Position numbers and translations under genes: made by a program. DNA of 64,000 nt from Cricetomys ansorgei. Lineage: Eukaryota; Chordata; Mammalia; Rodentia; Nesomyidae. The notes below the pieces were generated by a model, which saw only the letters and a list, made by a program, of their open reading frames with translations, did no database searches and was not told where the DNA came from. Shown here one piece after another: positions 1 through 11,300 of the stretch. How positions within the stretch are numbered: position 1 is the stretch's first letter; the number at the start of each line of letters is the position of its first letter. The stretch lies in the NCBI GenBank assembly GCA_026225945.1, contig JAMJFZ010001133.1:10537501-10601500 (forward strand), read 5' to 3'.

Positions 1-426
1 AGCCACACTGGGCAGGTGGAGCCAGGAGGGCTGTTGCTTCCTTTCCAGGAGATTCTGTCCAATTACGGCCCTGTAAAGCTTCACTTTGAACCTGATATCT
101 GTAGATCATCACTGAGAGGCGAACCACAAATCTTTTAGTGGCAATTATCCAGACTCTGAATGAAGGGGATTTGATAATACACTGGCTATTTTTAATCTCC
201 AAGATTTCCAATCTTTTATGTAAATGGGTTAGGGCTAAGACGATTTATATGAGCAACCTCAAGGATAATGTTCACGCACCAACTCTTGAGTGATGCATTG
301 TGGCCTGCTTTTCCTTCAGAAGCAAAGCTTTCTGGAACATCTGCAGTAATTTACAGGAACTCCAGATAGTAATCAAGGTTCTGCTAAAGATTCTGACCTC
401 AGTGGGCCCTCCAGGAAGAGATCTCG
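1..426. other. Unassigned unique DNA
   Basis: No repeat, RNA gene or coding exon recognised. Base composition is ordinary and the reading frames here are short, with no recognisable protein features. Confidence 0.5.
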
Positions 427-571
427 GGGAAGAGAGAGAGAGAGAATGAAGCACTGGGGGGCTGGGTAGGAAGAAGAGGAATGCAAAGGAGGAGGTAGGG
501 GAGGAGGGGGAAGAGGAAGATGAAGAGGAAGGGAGGAGGAGGAGGAAAGGGAGGAAGAGGGAGTTGAAAGA
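427..571. repeat. GA-rich purine tract
   Basis: Roughly 145 bp almost purely A/G on the plus strand, beginning with (GA)n and continuing as irregular GGA/GAA/GGGA units. A mirror-like homopurine run of this kind can form triplex DNA. The Pro/Ser/Leu-rich minus-strand frame across it is a low-complexity artefact. Confidence 0.85.
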
Positions 572-1504
572 GACGCAAGACCCTCAGAGGTTTTCATTTC
601 CTCTACTGCTCAGGGAAGTGACTTGAGCCCAATTATCAAAGGGCCAAGAGTTTGTACCTGTCCCATCTACTCTAGAGAAGTGTTGGGGACAGTCACAGTA
701 TTGGGGAGGGAGGATGCCCACACTTGCTAGCAATGCTTATGTGATACTGATTAATTATAATGTCCCAGAGCACAACAGTAATTGGGGCAGTGAGGGAGGA
801 GTGTGTGAGTTCATATTAAGTTCCTAAAACAGCAGTGTTTCTTCATTCCTCTACATTGATAAAGCACACTCATCTGCCAGCACTGGGCAGCTAATTCTGC
901 TTGTGATAATAAATACAACAGGAACCCTTTTTTACATGGAAATCTTTCCAACATTTAAAGTGTACAGTTCAGGTAAAACCCATAGACAATGTTAACCTTT
1001 TAAAATCTGGCTTTCTGTAAAGAGAAAGGCCTTTCCTGACTTAGTCTTAGAAGCCATAAAAGGCATACTGCACACTTTCCTGTCCCCTACTGGTCCAAGC
1101 AGTCACAAGCTTTCCCACGCAAAGAGAAACGGGCTTTGTAACCTCAAAGGCAGGAATGGGGTAAAGTCCCCTAACTGTATTTAGAGTAGTGGCTTCATCA
1201 GGCTTGGCACTTTGTAATTCCATGTAAGTAGCTGACTCTCCTGGAAACCTGAACACACAGGTTTACACACAGAGGTGTTCAACAGACACTTTGGGAAGGG
1301 CATCGTGAATTCTTTAGTCAGAGGGAAGGAATGATGCGGCCACTAACTTGATATTTGTTCACAAAATGTGCGGTGAGTATGTGCTTGCAAGGGTCTCTGC
1401 CTAGGTACCTTTCTGACCAATCGAACCAGTTCTTAAATCTCTAAAAACAGGAAAGCAAGAACTGTGCAGTAATGAGAACCGTAAGAACCTTAGGGGTGAG
1501 AGGA
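572..1504. other. Unassigned unique DNA
   Basis: No identifiable repeat or gene. A 69-codon minus-strand frame near 1047-1256 has no recognisable motif and no splice context I would trust. Confidence 0.45.
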
Positions 1505-1700
1505 AAACAGAGATTTAAACCCTGGCCTTATTACTTACACTCCACATCCTAAAAACACTTAAGAGCCACCTCCTCCTCTTTAGAACAGTAACGAGCAAGA
1601 CCACCTGGCTCATACAGCTGGGAGGATTCAATGCCTAAATCCCTACAAGAGGCAAGACTGGAGCCAGGCATACACAGGGACGCTCAGCCAACATATGCTG
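1505..1700 (+). repeat. MIR SINE (ancient)
   Basis: The order of segments follows MIR: 'gatttaaaccctggcc', 'ttacttacactcc', a polypyrimidine 'cctcctcctcttta', 'gggaggattcaatg' and 'gagccaggcatac'. These correspond to the MIR tRNA-like head, core and 3' end. It is heavily diverged. Confidence 0.6.
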
Positions 1701-1903
1701 CCCTCACAGCACTGCTGCTACTTAAAACTTCTCAGAGCATTCTCTAGCAGACAGTGAGTACTCGGAAGCCCCAGCTCTTACGCCTGCATTTTGTCCAGCC
1801 TCCATCTGCCTCCCTCTCAGCTATTTCCTCCCAATGTTGAAAGGGGCACTGACAAAACTCACAACGTGACAGATCAGACGTTCTGAACTTCCTCCTTGTC
1901 TGG

Positions 1904-1924
1904 AAAAAAAAAAAAAAAAAAAAA
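1904..1924 (+). repeat. Poly(A) run
   Basis: 21 consecutive A. No SINE body is evident immediately upstream, so it may be the tail of an unrecognised retro-insertion or simply a mononucleotide repeat. Confidence 0.8.
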
Positions 1925-2276
1925 GAGTGGAAATGCAAAAAGATGGGTAACTTTCAGAAAAATCAAGCTCTGTAAGTAGCCTGAGTGCTCCTGTCGCCTC
2001 TGATTGGATCAGCTTTGACTTGACACCAGGAAAAATAAAAAATAAAATAAATATTTAAATAGACAAAAGCCTGCACCTTGATTATCGAAGGCCAGGTGCA
2101 GAGTTGTGCTCTTCCAACAAGGCTCAGCCACAGAGTCTGGCTCTTTCTCTCCAGAAGAGAAAATTGAATTAAGGAATATGTCCTTGGGTGCGATGCCAGA
2201 AGAGGGGGACCACAGGGGACATTTTTGGGGGTAGGAGACCAAAAACTAGAATGTATAATGTATAATGTAAGATCAG
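1925..2276. other. Unassigned DNA with A-rich patch
   Basis: Contains an AAAATAAA-rich patch near 2031-2060. No gene or clear repeat body is seen. Confidence 0.4.
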
Positions 2277-2440
2277 GGGTTAGGGAGATGGATCCGTTGT
2301 TAAAATGCTTGCCACACAAGCATAAGGGCCTGAGTTCAAATCCCTAGAACCCCAATAAAATGCTGAGCATGATGGGGAACTAGGGAGGAGAATCAACTCC
2401 AGGTCCCTGGAGCTCGCCAGCCAGCTAGTCTCGACAAACA
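2277..2440 (+). repeat. B4-type SINE, partial
   Basis: tRNA-like head ('gttagggagatggatcc', 'tgcttgccacacaag', 'cctgagttcaaatccc', the last a degraded B box) followed by the B4 body words 'gagcatgatgg' and 'ccaggtccctgg', then 'gccagccagctagt'. The 3' third is missing, with a B3 copy beginning shortly after. Confidence 0.65.
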
Positions 2441-2471
2441 AATAAGCTTCGGGTTTAAACAATAAAGCAAT

Positions 2472-2573
2472 GGGCTGGCAGAATGGCTCATTGGGTAATG
2501 AATGACACACGCCAGCAAGGGAGAACCAACTGGCTCCTGAAAGCTGTCCTCTGACCAACACGTATGTGCAGCG

Positions 2574-2615
<42 letters not shown>

Positions 2616-2630
2616 CAAAGAAACCGTACA
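2472..2630 (+). repeat. B3 SINE with (CA)n tail
   Basis: Starts 'gggctggcagaatggctca'. It carries the B3 signature 'gagaaccaactggctcc' and 'gctgtcctctgacc', and ends in a CA microsatellite. B3 copies usually seed such a tail. The family is tRNA-derived. Confidence 0.8.
2575..2613 (+). repeat. (CA)n microsatellite
   Basis: About 20 uninterrupted CA units at the B3 3' end. The 194-codon minus-strand frame crossing it is an artefact (a Cys-Val run). Confidence 0.95.
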
Positions 2631-3183
2631 AAGAAGGTGAAAAGCGAGAGGCAAGCAGGCATGTGAACACCCATGAGCACACATGAGAGTGTCGGGTACA
2701 TGAACACAGAGAATGTGTAATAAAATCATCCTGTGGGGAGAGACCACACTGGATTTTTTTTTTTCCTTACAGAAAGCACTGACAGCGAGCCTGACTGTCA
2801 TTCCAGTTTGTAAGGACAGCGCCTGCCTTGCTCGACACCACATTTCTGATCGTGGTTTCAGCACTCAACACTCAGCAAGCACTTCAGGATAATTTGCTGA
2901 ATGAGTTGCCTACATTCACACGAAATCAGCGGCTGGGAAAGGACCCCTCTTAATATTTTAGCCTAAGTAAGTACTTCAACTTTGAAGCTAGAGATAATCG
3001 TACTTTAATCTATGACAATCTTGTTTCTCCATTATGAAAATGCTCCCCCTTCTGAAAGTGAGCTTACTTCTTCAGTTCACTGATGAAGATAATCAGAATA
3101 AAGCAGAAAGCGCTGAGAACTGGGGGATGGAGAGGGATGGGCTTTCCAAGCGGAGGCAGGACCCACAGGAATAACAGGGATGG
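2631..3183. other. Unassigned unique DNA
   Basis: No recognised repeat apart from a T-run near 2754-2764. No coding exon seen. Confidence 0.4.
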
Positions 3184-3400
3184 GGTAAAGTGGGTAAATT
3201 GTTTGGTTTGTAAGCAAGAGTTCTGCCAGAACTAGAGAGATAGAGACAGGCAACTCCTGGGGCTTCCTGGCCAGCCAGCTGGGTTGCTCTAGGGCAGTTA
3301 CAGACCCTATCTCAAAAGAAGGTAAACAGTTTTAAGAAAACACCCACATTTGTCCTCTGGCTTGCACATGCACGCAATGTGCATACACACAAAATGGGGA
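3184..3400 (+). repeat. B4 SINE
   Basis: Diagnostic B4 segments in order: 'taaattgtttggtttgtaagc', 'gacaggcaactcctgg', 'ggccagccagctgg', 'cagaccctatctcaaaa', 'tgtcctctggcttgcacatg', then a CA-rich end. Confidence 0.75.
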
Positions 3401-3562
3401 AAAGTAAGTAAACATGTACCGACACCCACAACTTAACTGAAAACTGACCTTTGCTCAGGACCGATGCCTGAGTTGGAACCACACACAACAAAACCTTAAT
3501 ATAACGTACCTCCTCATGAGAAAGGAGCCCACCAGGGCAAATGCTTTCAGGTGAGCCACTAA

Positions 3563-3576
3563 GGGGGGGGGGGGGG
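3563..3576 (+). repeat. Poly(G) run
   Basis: 14 consecutive G, followed by 'aagacacaca'. A run this long is prone to sequencing error and can form G-quadruplexes. Confidence 0.9.
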
Positions 3577-4194
3577 AAGACACACATCGGTATGCTTTAG
3601 CTTATGATGTCCTACATACGCTTGCTTGAGACTTGCCCTCTTGAGCCATCAGCAGTGAGATGTGCAGATCTCCTCCCTGCTAATAACCACTCCGTGCATC
3701 CCGCCTTGCTAGCTAGTGTTGCTTCAAGCTGGTCTTGGGTATTTATGACAACTACTAAACTTCCCACATCGGACAAGCACATGCCACTCAAGAGCAGATG
3801 CTGCAGCCTTCAGCTTTGTAAACCACTCCCTCAAGATGCCTCCTGGAGTCATCTTGGTCTGCTAGATGCATACTGGTCCTTATCATCGTCAGGAGGATAA
3901 AAACTGGTGGTTTCTCAAACAGCTGTCTTGAGAATGTTGAGAGGGAGAACACACATATAAGGTCCTTTCCTCTTTCCTCTCCCTGCCTGTGCAAACAGCC
4001 AGGCCGCCTGAACTTGTTCCATCCTGTTAATTCCACTGGCCTCTTCCTGAGGACATGTCTGTGGCTCTCAGAAGTCCTGCAGGAGCAAGCACTTGCCCAG
4101 CCTTCTGACTTTACAACTTGACTTTGAGGTGTATCATATACAGCCAGCTACTCATGTTAATTCGCATGTTATAAGCAGAGAGCCAAAAGGGCTC
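3577..4194. other. Unassigned DNA upstream of an L1 3' end
   Basis: Carries a 98-codon plus-strand frame (3604-3900) with no domain. The region may be older L1 sequence continuous with the element that follows, but I cannot recognise its body. Confidence 0.35.
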
Positions 4195-4702
4195 AGGGGT
4201 TTCTGCAGAACAGGAGGCCAAGCCAGATGGGGCCCAAGTGCTGAGAGAGGAAATGAACATGAGCTCCCATCCCTAACCAAGACACTATCTCCAATTGATG
4301 ACCACTGGCAAAGGAAAAACCAGTTTTCTCCAATGGCTTCTCACTGGGTAAACAAACCACACCAGCAGTACTCAAAGGTATTTTTGGAAATTTTTTTGTC
4401 TCATATTGCTTTGTTTGGGCAATTTTTTGCCTTGCTGATCTTTTGCTTGTATATTACTTATGGTTTCCAATTTTGAGTTTTTATGGTGTGTGTGCCTGTG
4501 TGCATATGAATGCACTTCTCATGTTGTTTCCAGGTTTTTGTCTTTTTAATTTGCCTGTTTGTTTTCTAAAGAAAGAGAGAAAGAAGGTGTAGAGTTAGAA
4601 GGGTGAGGAGGTAGGGAGAATCTGGCAGAAGATGTCGGAAGGGAAACTGTGAACACGCATTGTATGAAAAATAAATTTATTTTCAATTAATAAAAGAAAG
4701 CA
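4195..4702 (+). mobile_element. LINE-1 (Lx-type) 3' end fragment
   Basis: Matches the rodent L1 3' region: 'acaggaggccaagccagatgg', 'gagctcccatccctaacc', 'ctatctccaattgatgacc', 'ttgtctcatattgctttg', 'gaaagagagaaagaagg', 'gaaactgtgaacacgcat' and the terminal 'tgtatgaaaaataaa'. The ORF2-encoded part is absent, so this is a 5'-truncated dead copy. The 127-codon frame at 4093-4476 lies in this untranslated region and is not a gene. It is diverged, consistent with an old muroid subfamily. Confidence 0.8.
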
Positions 4703-5727
4703 GAGGGCCAAGACAGCTACTTCTTTTTAATGTTGAGAGATCCAAAGTGACAAATGAGAGAATAAACACAAACATACATACTAGCCTAGGACCAAAACAA
4801 ACAAAAAAACCCTGTTTTTTTTTTTTTTTGTTGTTTTAGACCCAAAGCCTCAGAGGACACACACTTTACAAACAGCAGCAACCTAATCTAAACCTGTCAT
4901 GAAATGAAACGAGAGACATCTCCCTCCATATTCAGTAAAGAGATAAAATTTACTTTTAGAATTTTATGGGACCAGGATGAAAAAGAAGTATGTGTGCGTC
5001 TGCTTATGTTCTCAGTGACCAGCTGGACAGATGGTCAAGAATATCATTAGTTAAGAAAGCTCCTATTCATTATCAGAGAGTCCCTTGGGCAGGCTGGTGT
5101 GGGGTGCAAGAATGTCCCAGAACGTGTTATTTGAAGAATGTGTTCGTGTCTGCGACATGAGTCCATGTGGTGGGTATGGGGGAGTAAGAACAGACAGCCT
5201 GTTGTGATCCACCAGCAGCCACAAGTTCCTCAGCGCTGCTCCTCCAGACACTTCCGGCTCCCATTCCACCCACTCGGTTGCCAGCACTAACGGTGAAGGA
5301 GAAAGCCAGGGGGAGGTCCCCATAGCTGTAAAGATCCCTCCATTCTAGACACGATTCCTTGCAAACAGAAATCTATTATAGGAGATGGAAGAGAAACTGC
5401 CATTTTATTGCCTTCTCTTCTCAGCCCGTATAGAGTATGAGAATAGAAATAGGGGTCTGATGTACCCATTTCAACACCCACCAGTCCAGGGTGAGTTTGC
5501 TGTAAATATAATTCACCATCCCACTCGACCAACAGATAGCACATGAAGCAGTGACCAGCACAAAGTAGATCCAGGAGAGGATCCAAAGCTGTCCAACTGT
5601 CCTGCTTTCTGTACCAGATCATAACCTACCTTCCCAGTTCCGCTTCTCATTCATACTCACTCTGAAAGAAGGATTAATTTCCCAGCCCTATTCCTCTTTC
5701 CCAACCCTCACCTTCCTACACCCTGCC
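4703..5727. other. Unassigned DNA with poly(T)
   Basis: T15 at about 4815-4829 follows an A/C-rich stretch. The 86- and 111-codon minus-strand frames at 5063-5622 have no domains. No repeat recognised with confidence. Confidence 0.4.
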
Positions 5728-5850
5728 CTGAGCACCTACTGAGTATGAGCTGTTACGTCAGACACCCTCAGGGTTACAGGAGAAGTGAGGGATGGAGACG
5801 CTCAGCTCATGATTTTAGAGGAGAGTTTGTGAGTGAAGATCAATCAACAT
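5728..5850 (-). repeat. L2/MIR-type relic
   Basis: 'ctgagcacctactgagtatgagc' followed by 'gggttacaggagaagtgag' resembles the reverse complement of the mammalian L2/MIR 3' end ('gagcacctactatgtgcc...'). Diverged. Confidence 0.5.
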
Positions 5851-6204
5851 TCACAGCTTCTGCACAAATCAGGCTTCAGAATAACCATGCATTGCACTTC
5901 ACCATCAGTACTTGGATTTGGAGAGGTCTATGGAAGAAATCAGAGATGCCTTAAGGATAAATTAGAAAGAGAATCAATCAAGCAGCAGATATGGGATATG
6001 GGACAGGAAATCAGAGAGAAGAAGAACACAGGCTGTGAAGGAGGGCTCATCCATGCCCTCCGGTTCCCACTGCTGTCTTCCTTCTTTCAGCCAGCAGCTG
6101 CTGGTCCTCAGAAGACATCTAAGGCAGAATCCCGAGATATGCTACAACACACCCCTAGAAAAGTACCTACAACAGAATAATTAGACTTCACGAGAACTTA
6201 CAGC
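5851..6204. other. Unassigned DNA
   Basis: A plus-strand frame of 115 codons (5833-6180) crosses this stretch. It has no recognisable domain and no supporting splice or promoter context, so I do not call it a gene. Confidence 0.4.
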
Positions 6205-6395
6205 AGGCTGGGGGCACTGTGCTGCCTGCTTACCACCTAGCTTAATGCTTATAGCATCTTCCCGAGGCAGGTTTTACTGCTGTCTACATCTTGGCAAGAT
6301 GAAGCCACCTCATCCAAGGTCACATTGCTGACAAGTGAACATGATCTAGACTTTGTCCCTTTCGCCATCAAAGTTCTTAACTACTTTACTACAAG
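6205..6395 (-). repeat. MIR SINE (ancient)
   Basis: Reverse-strand MIR order: 'ggcactgtgctgcctgctta', 'ttttactgctgtctac', 'ccaaggtcacattgctgac', then 'gaacatgatctagactttgtcc'. These are the reverse complement of the 3' end, core and tRNA-like head. Confidence 0.65.
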
Positions 6396-6448
6396 GAGTC
6401 CTTTCCATACCCAGGCCAAGCCACACTTGAGATTGTTCTAAATTAACT

Positions 6449-6803
6449 GTCCTGAGTTTATAGGAAATATCCCACACGGGCTCATGTTTGATATGCTGGT
6501 CCCAGCTAGTGGCTCTATTTGAGAAGGTTGTAGAAACTTTAGGAGATGAGGCCTATCTGGAGGAAGTTTATCACTAGGCCTAGGCCTTTGGGTATCCATT
6601 ATCCCCAGCCCACTTCCTTTTGCTCCCTGCTCCCGACATCCCTTTTCTGCCAAGTGCTTCTTCTGCCATGACGTCCTGCTCAAGCACATGAGATCAAATG
6701 ACCATGTGCTGAGTCTCCTGAAACCATGAGCCAAAATAAATCTTTCCTCCCTTAAGTTGCTTTTCTCGGGCATCTGGAACAATGATGAGAAATGTAACTA
6801 GCC
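6449..6803 (+). mobile_element. Solo MaLR-like LTR (rodent ERV-L class)
   Basis: Begins 'tgtcctgag', contains 'gagaaggttgtagaaacttt', 'aggcctatctggaggaag', 'tctgaaaccatgagcc'-like 'cctgaaaccatgagcc', the polyadenylation signal AATAAA at about 6734, 'ctttcctcccttaagttgc' and an end near 'aatgtaactag'. This is the usual layout of MaLR LTRs. No internal region adjoins it, so it is a solo LTR. The exact subfamily is not resolved, and the minus-strand 114-codon frame over it is not a gene. Confidence 0.65.
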
Positions 6804-7200
6804 CATTAACTCCTTTAAAGAATTTAGAAAAAACACGAAGAGCAAGCTGACAAAACGCCAGCCTGTGTTGTTGGTGTCAAAAGCTAGATTTTAGCAAATA
6901 TTAATTGACCTCACCAGGTATTATGATGAACACATATATTTTAGATATTTAAAAACATGCTATAAAAGTGACCTTTTATTTATTTATTCTTTCTTTCACC
7001 TCTCCCCGCTTTTTCCCCTCTCAACCTAAGGTTGTGAGAGTCAAATAACACATTATGGTAGCTAAAAGTTTCTGCCTTCAATCTTTTCAATAATGTGAAA
7101 ATAAAAACAACATATTCAATATTTTATGTCTGCAAAATGAAAACATAGAGAGGTATTATAAATTAACAATAGAAACAAAACTCCTGGTCTGGCTGCAGTC
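6804..7200. other. AT-rich unassigned DNA
   Basis: Contains TATTTATT-type patches and 'caaatattaattgacc'. No recognised repeat and no coding exon. A weak candidate for conserved non-coding DNA. Confidence 0.35.
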
Positions 7201-7831
7201 TCAGGATGAGACATGCGTACATAAATGAGGTAAGCAGTGTGGTGGTGTAAGGTGCCTGCCCCCTCCTGTGTTGCTATCAGTCGTCCCTGTCTCTGGTTCT
7301 GGTCTCAGAAGCCCTGTCTTCACCATGACCTACTTCATTTTATGCCACTGGGTCCCTCTCACTGGGTTGGGCCCGTTTCCTCCCTTCCAGAAAGTTTATT
7401 TTCTTCGTTGCTTATTCTGAGCTGGCGTTTGCCCTGCTTCACCTGTAACTTCTGCACACTGGCCATCTCTCCCTGAAGCTCTTCTACACCCGAACCATCA
7501 CCTTGAGAGTTTGTCTTCTTGAAAATGGCCTCCTCTACGTGGCTGTCTCCTGATGATGGTGGTGCTCAGTCAGGTGCACACATAGCAAAGGAGTTTGTAT
7601 ATCCCACAAACTGTGTAATTTTTACCTTTGTAAACTTCTGATAAAACTTCTCACCTCTCCACATCTAAAGCAGGACTATAACCAAGGTAATTTATAATGC
7701 TCACATTTTTAATTCATACAAAACTCCAGCCTATAGAAGGAAGTAAAAGGCTGCTTTCTGGACGTCACCAAAATCTTCCAGCCCCACATAAAGTGTGTCA
7801 CTCCAAGATGAGAGGAAAGCTGCCATTGCCT
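7201..7831. other. Unassigned DNA, possibly L2-derived
   Basis: Pyrimidine-rich wording around 7250-7600 is loosely like L2, but I could not fix a match. No gene recognised. Confidence 0.3.
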
Positions 7832-7920
7832 TGCCTAGCTGGCTGTGGTACTCAGTAGGCAGAGTTTGAGTTCTGGGCTAGCCTGGTCTACATAGTGAGT
7901 CCCAAGACATCCAGGGATAA
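7832..7920 (+). repeat. B1-type SINE fragment
   Basis: 'ggcagagtttgagttctgggctagcctggtctacatagtgag' is the central part of a B1 monomer (7SL-derived). The 5' part and the A-rich tail are degraded. Confidence 0.65.
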
Positions 7921-7939
7921 CTAGTGAGCACATGAAAAA

Positions 7940-7964
7940 TGATGATGATGATGATGATGATGAT
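7940..7964 (+). repeat. (GAT)n microsatellite
   Basis: Eight GAT units just after the B1 fragment. Confidence 0.9.
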
Positions 7965-7994
7965 TCATTTTGTCCATTCTGAAGATACCACTGA

Positions 7995-8160
7995 GTTCCG
8001 GAACCCTACAGAACTGAATTCAGATCCCACCTCTCATCAAACCTTGTGGCACTGGAGGTCACTTAATGGCTGGGCTTTGGTTTTCCTGTTCTGAAAGTGG
8101 TGTTCATAAGACTATCATCTTATAGTTGCCATGGGGTTGAATATACAGACAGATAGTAAA
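7995..8160 (+). repeat. MIR SINE (ancient)
   Basis: 'actgaattcagatcccacc', 'ggaggtcacttaatggctg', 'ggttttcctgttctgaaagtgg', 'tagttgccatggggttgaat' follow the MIR head, core ('cagtttcc...ctgtaaaatgg') and 3' part in order. Confidence 0.65.
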
Positions 8161-10135
8161 AGAAAAAAATTTAAGGGAGGATACAGATGCAGGTTAACAG
8201 TACCCTATATCAAAGTGCCCACAACCCTTCTGAGCAAAACAGAATGGAAACAGGGTCAAGCTCTTTAGCTTCCAGAGCTTCTGGAAGTGAGTCAGCTGTG
8301 GCAGCCTTTCTTAGAAGAGATCTCTCCATTCCATCCTCTCTCCTGTACCTGCCAAGAAGGACAGAAAACACCAGGAATGCCACAGATAAGAAAGAGCCAA
8401 TATAGGCAACCCTGGTGGCAAGGGATGGGGACCAGGTATGAGGGAACGAGAATACCACTCCCCACACTCATGTCAATCACTCCCAACTTTATCAGACTAT
8501 ACCAAGTACAAGCCTCTGGAACCCCTACATTTGGACAGAGAGAAAAACAGGATTCTTTCAATGATTATCTTTTTTTTTTTTTTTTTTTATTTCGCCTCTA
8601 TGCCCCCTGCACAGTCCTGTGGGGAAGGCGACAGTGCTCAGGGTCATTGATGTGACACCAGCCACATCCTGGCAGTCAGAGGCCACTCTGAACTCTATCA
8701 AGGCCCCACTTCCCCAAGAATGGGGCAAGTGAGCAGAAGACCCTGCACCACTGTCCATCCTGCCTCTACTCACCAGCAATCTGCGCCTCTTGAAAACAAT
8801 TTAAGTGACAGAACTCTAAGTAGAGGAGGAAAAGAGGGAGCCAGGCAAGAGTGGGTAAGGAAGGCGTAAAAAACACAAACCACAAGCTCCTGACACCAAG
8901 ATGGAAGGAACTCCTTTTTGCTGGGCTGAAGGGAAGGGACTTCCCCAGGGTCGCAGACACACCAAGGCCGGCCCTGAGGATGGGAGAGGAGACTGATGGG
9001 TGCCCTAGAGATCACAGCCTCGAGAAGAAAAGCAGAGAGGAAAAGAGGGTCTGGGTGGCTGCTAAGCTGTAACCAATGTTCACAGAAGCATCCAAACAAC
9101 AGAGAGATATCTGCTTATACAGATATGTGAACCCGGCCTTCGGAGGCCCTGCAGGGGTCGCTGGGACAAGAGACATGCCAGGAACGGAGAGCTCAGTGTT
9201 CTCATGGCTCCTGGTAAAGACACCCCTGCCTCAGTCTCCAGTGTGGAGGGCACCCTCATCCATGATGGTCTTTTAAAGAGCAACCTGTGGGAGACTGGAT
9301 CATGCATGAACAGCCTTCTGGAAGGAGGGCATGCAAGAAGTAAGCAATAGTCGTGTGCATCCGTGCTTTATCCCCTTTCCTTGGGAAACTGGACCGTTAA
9401 CAATCTTGTTCCTCTCAAAGGAGTTTCCTTTGGTTCCTGAAAAGTAGTCAAGCTTCAACCATAGATGAGGGAGCAGCTGATGCTTCCCAAGGACTCCATA
9501 CCGGAGTGGATTCTGTATTAGTTCCTTTGGCCTGCATACGGGCGCTCAAGGCCACAGACAGGAGGAAGCAATACATTGGTTTTCTTAATTGTTATAAAAA
9601 TGTCTCAGGCTAACCTGGAAAACATATAGAATCACAAAGGTATAAATCACTCTACAATAAGTTTTGTTTGTTTTTTTTTAAACAAAAACGCAAGACAGGT
9701 GTTTGGATTTGTTTCCAATGCATTAAAGAAAATAACAACACAATACTCTGTTGACCTGAATACCACAGTGCGAATGGGAGCTTATTACGGTGCTGGTGTT
9801 TAATCACTTACATTTTTGAAGTAAGGTTAATTTGCAGAAAATGAGAAGTTAAGATGTGTGTAACGAACCCAGTGGTATACAATATAAAGGATGGAAGGCA
9901 AAGGCTACTCAAAGAATTAGAACAGAAGGCAGAGATGTAATTATGATGAGAAACTGAAATGCGTCTCCCTCAGGCTCCTCCCTCCATTAGCCATGATGGG
10001 CATGATGGGTGCTTGTAGTAGTTAGGATATGTACCCACAGAATGCTAATCAAACTATGGTCACTGGACCCGTGTCCCTAAATTTACAGAGCTTTACAGAG
10101 ACAGCAGGAGCCCAGTGCATTACATAATGAGATAT
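8161..10135. other. Unassigned DNA, about 2 kb
   Basis: Contains T19 at 8570-8588 and several short overlapping frames (8187-9307) without domains. No SINE is recognised in this interval. A 7-bp inverted repeat 'atatctg...cagatat' occurs near 9107-9126. Confidence 0.4.
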
Positions 10136-10225
10136 TGTGTATGTGTGTGTATGTGTATATGTGTGTGTGTGTGTGTACGTATATATACATATATATGTAT
10201 AAATATATGGATATATATCCATCCA
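10136..10225 (+). repeat. (TG)n/(TA)n compound microsatellite
   Basis: TG-rich tract passing into ATATAT-rich sequence ending near 'ggatatatatcc', which is itself a perfect palindrome. It has Z-DNA and cruciform potential. Confidence 0.9.
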
Positions 10226-10997
10226 TTAGGTTAGTAAAAACCTACAGTGGAGTTACACAAGGAAAATTTCCAGATTCTGATTTTTTAGAAATCTTTAGCT
10301 TGAGTTCTCCCTATGCAGAAGTCGTTTGGTTAGCGGAGGCTACCAATGAAGGCTATTTTAACTTGAAACACTGATTTTACTAAAACCAACACATACTTTA
10401 ATGCTTTTTTATCACTCCCATATAAGGCAAACCCCCACATGATCTTTTTATTTGTTTGTTTGTAAAAGGAAATTCTACATTGAGCAGTCTTCTATGGGGA
10501 AAGAGGAATTAATCATTTTAATTATTAAGCATAGCCAGATATTTGTACATCCTTAAACCCTAAATATATGAGCAGTCAGATGAGTCCTTTTTCCCCTTGT
10601 GCCTTACTATAAAGGGCTATGTTTCAGTACATGGATACATGTGATTATACAATATGTTCCTTCCACTCATATATTGTAATATAATCCTTTATAGTAATAT
10701 ATTGTAACACTTTCGTTTGAATATTTGTAACTATATCAATGCCACTTTGTATCTTCTAAACATATTTTAGACTTTATTTGCCTAGCACCCCCCCAACACA
10801 ATACACAGAATTGTTTCTGAAGAAGCATAGGTATAAAACAGAAGAAAAACTCTCTCATAAAATTAAACACATCAAGAAAACAAAATTCTGTATATACATA
10901 GGAACCTGAACACAAATACAAACACACGTCCACTCCAGAATACTATCAATCAAATCCCCACCGACTGCTTATCTTCTCATTAAACATGAAAATATGA
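10226..10997. other. AT-rich unassigned DNA
   Basis: Repeated 'ata tattgtaa' motifs near 10670-10710 and long A/T stretches. No repeat family or gene recognised. Confidence 0.4.
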
Positions 10998-11300
10998 GGG
11001 CTGGAGAGATGGTTCCTTGGGGTAATGTCCTTGCTTTACAAATATGAGGACCCAAGTTCAAATCTCCATCACCCACCTTAAAAGCTCTGTAATCCTAGGA
11101 TTGGATGGCAGATACAAACAGAACCCCAGGGTGCAGTGCCCAACTGAAATGGTCGGCTCCCGGTTCAGTGAGAGACCCTGTCTCAAATAATAAAGTGGAT
11201 AAAGTGGAAAAGTAATTGAGGAAGCCCTCCTGATGTTATCTCTGGACTCCACAGATACCTTCAAGAATTAACACACTTCCATACGTGTGTGCGCGTGTGT
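10998..11300 (+). repeat. B4 SINE, near full length
   Basis: Starts 'gggctggagagatggttcc'. A B-box-like 'aagttcaaatctcc', 'cggttcagtgagagaccctg', 'tctcaaataataaagtgg', 'ggactccacagatacc' and a CA/TG-rich end follow in B4 order. Confidence 0.85.

Noticed and set aside
2280..2864. 194-codon minus-strand frame
   Set aside because: Runs antisense through a B3 SINE and its CA tail. The Cys-Val run is diagnostic of the microsatellite.
4093..4476. 127-codon plus-strand frame
   Set aside because: Overlaps the 3' untranslated part of an L1 relic; not ORF2 and no protein features.
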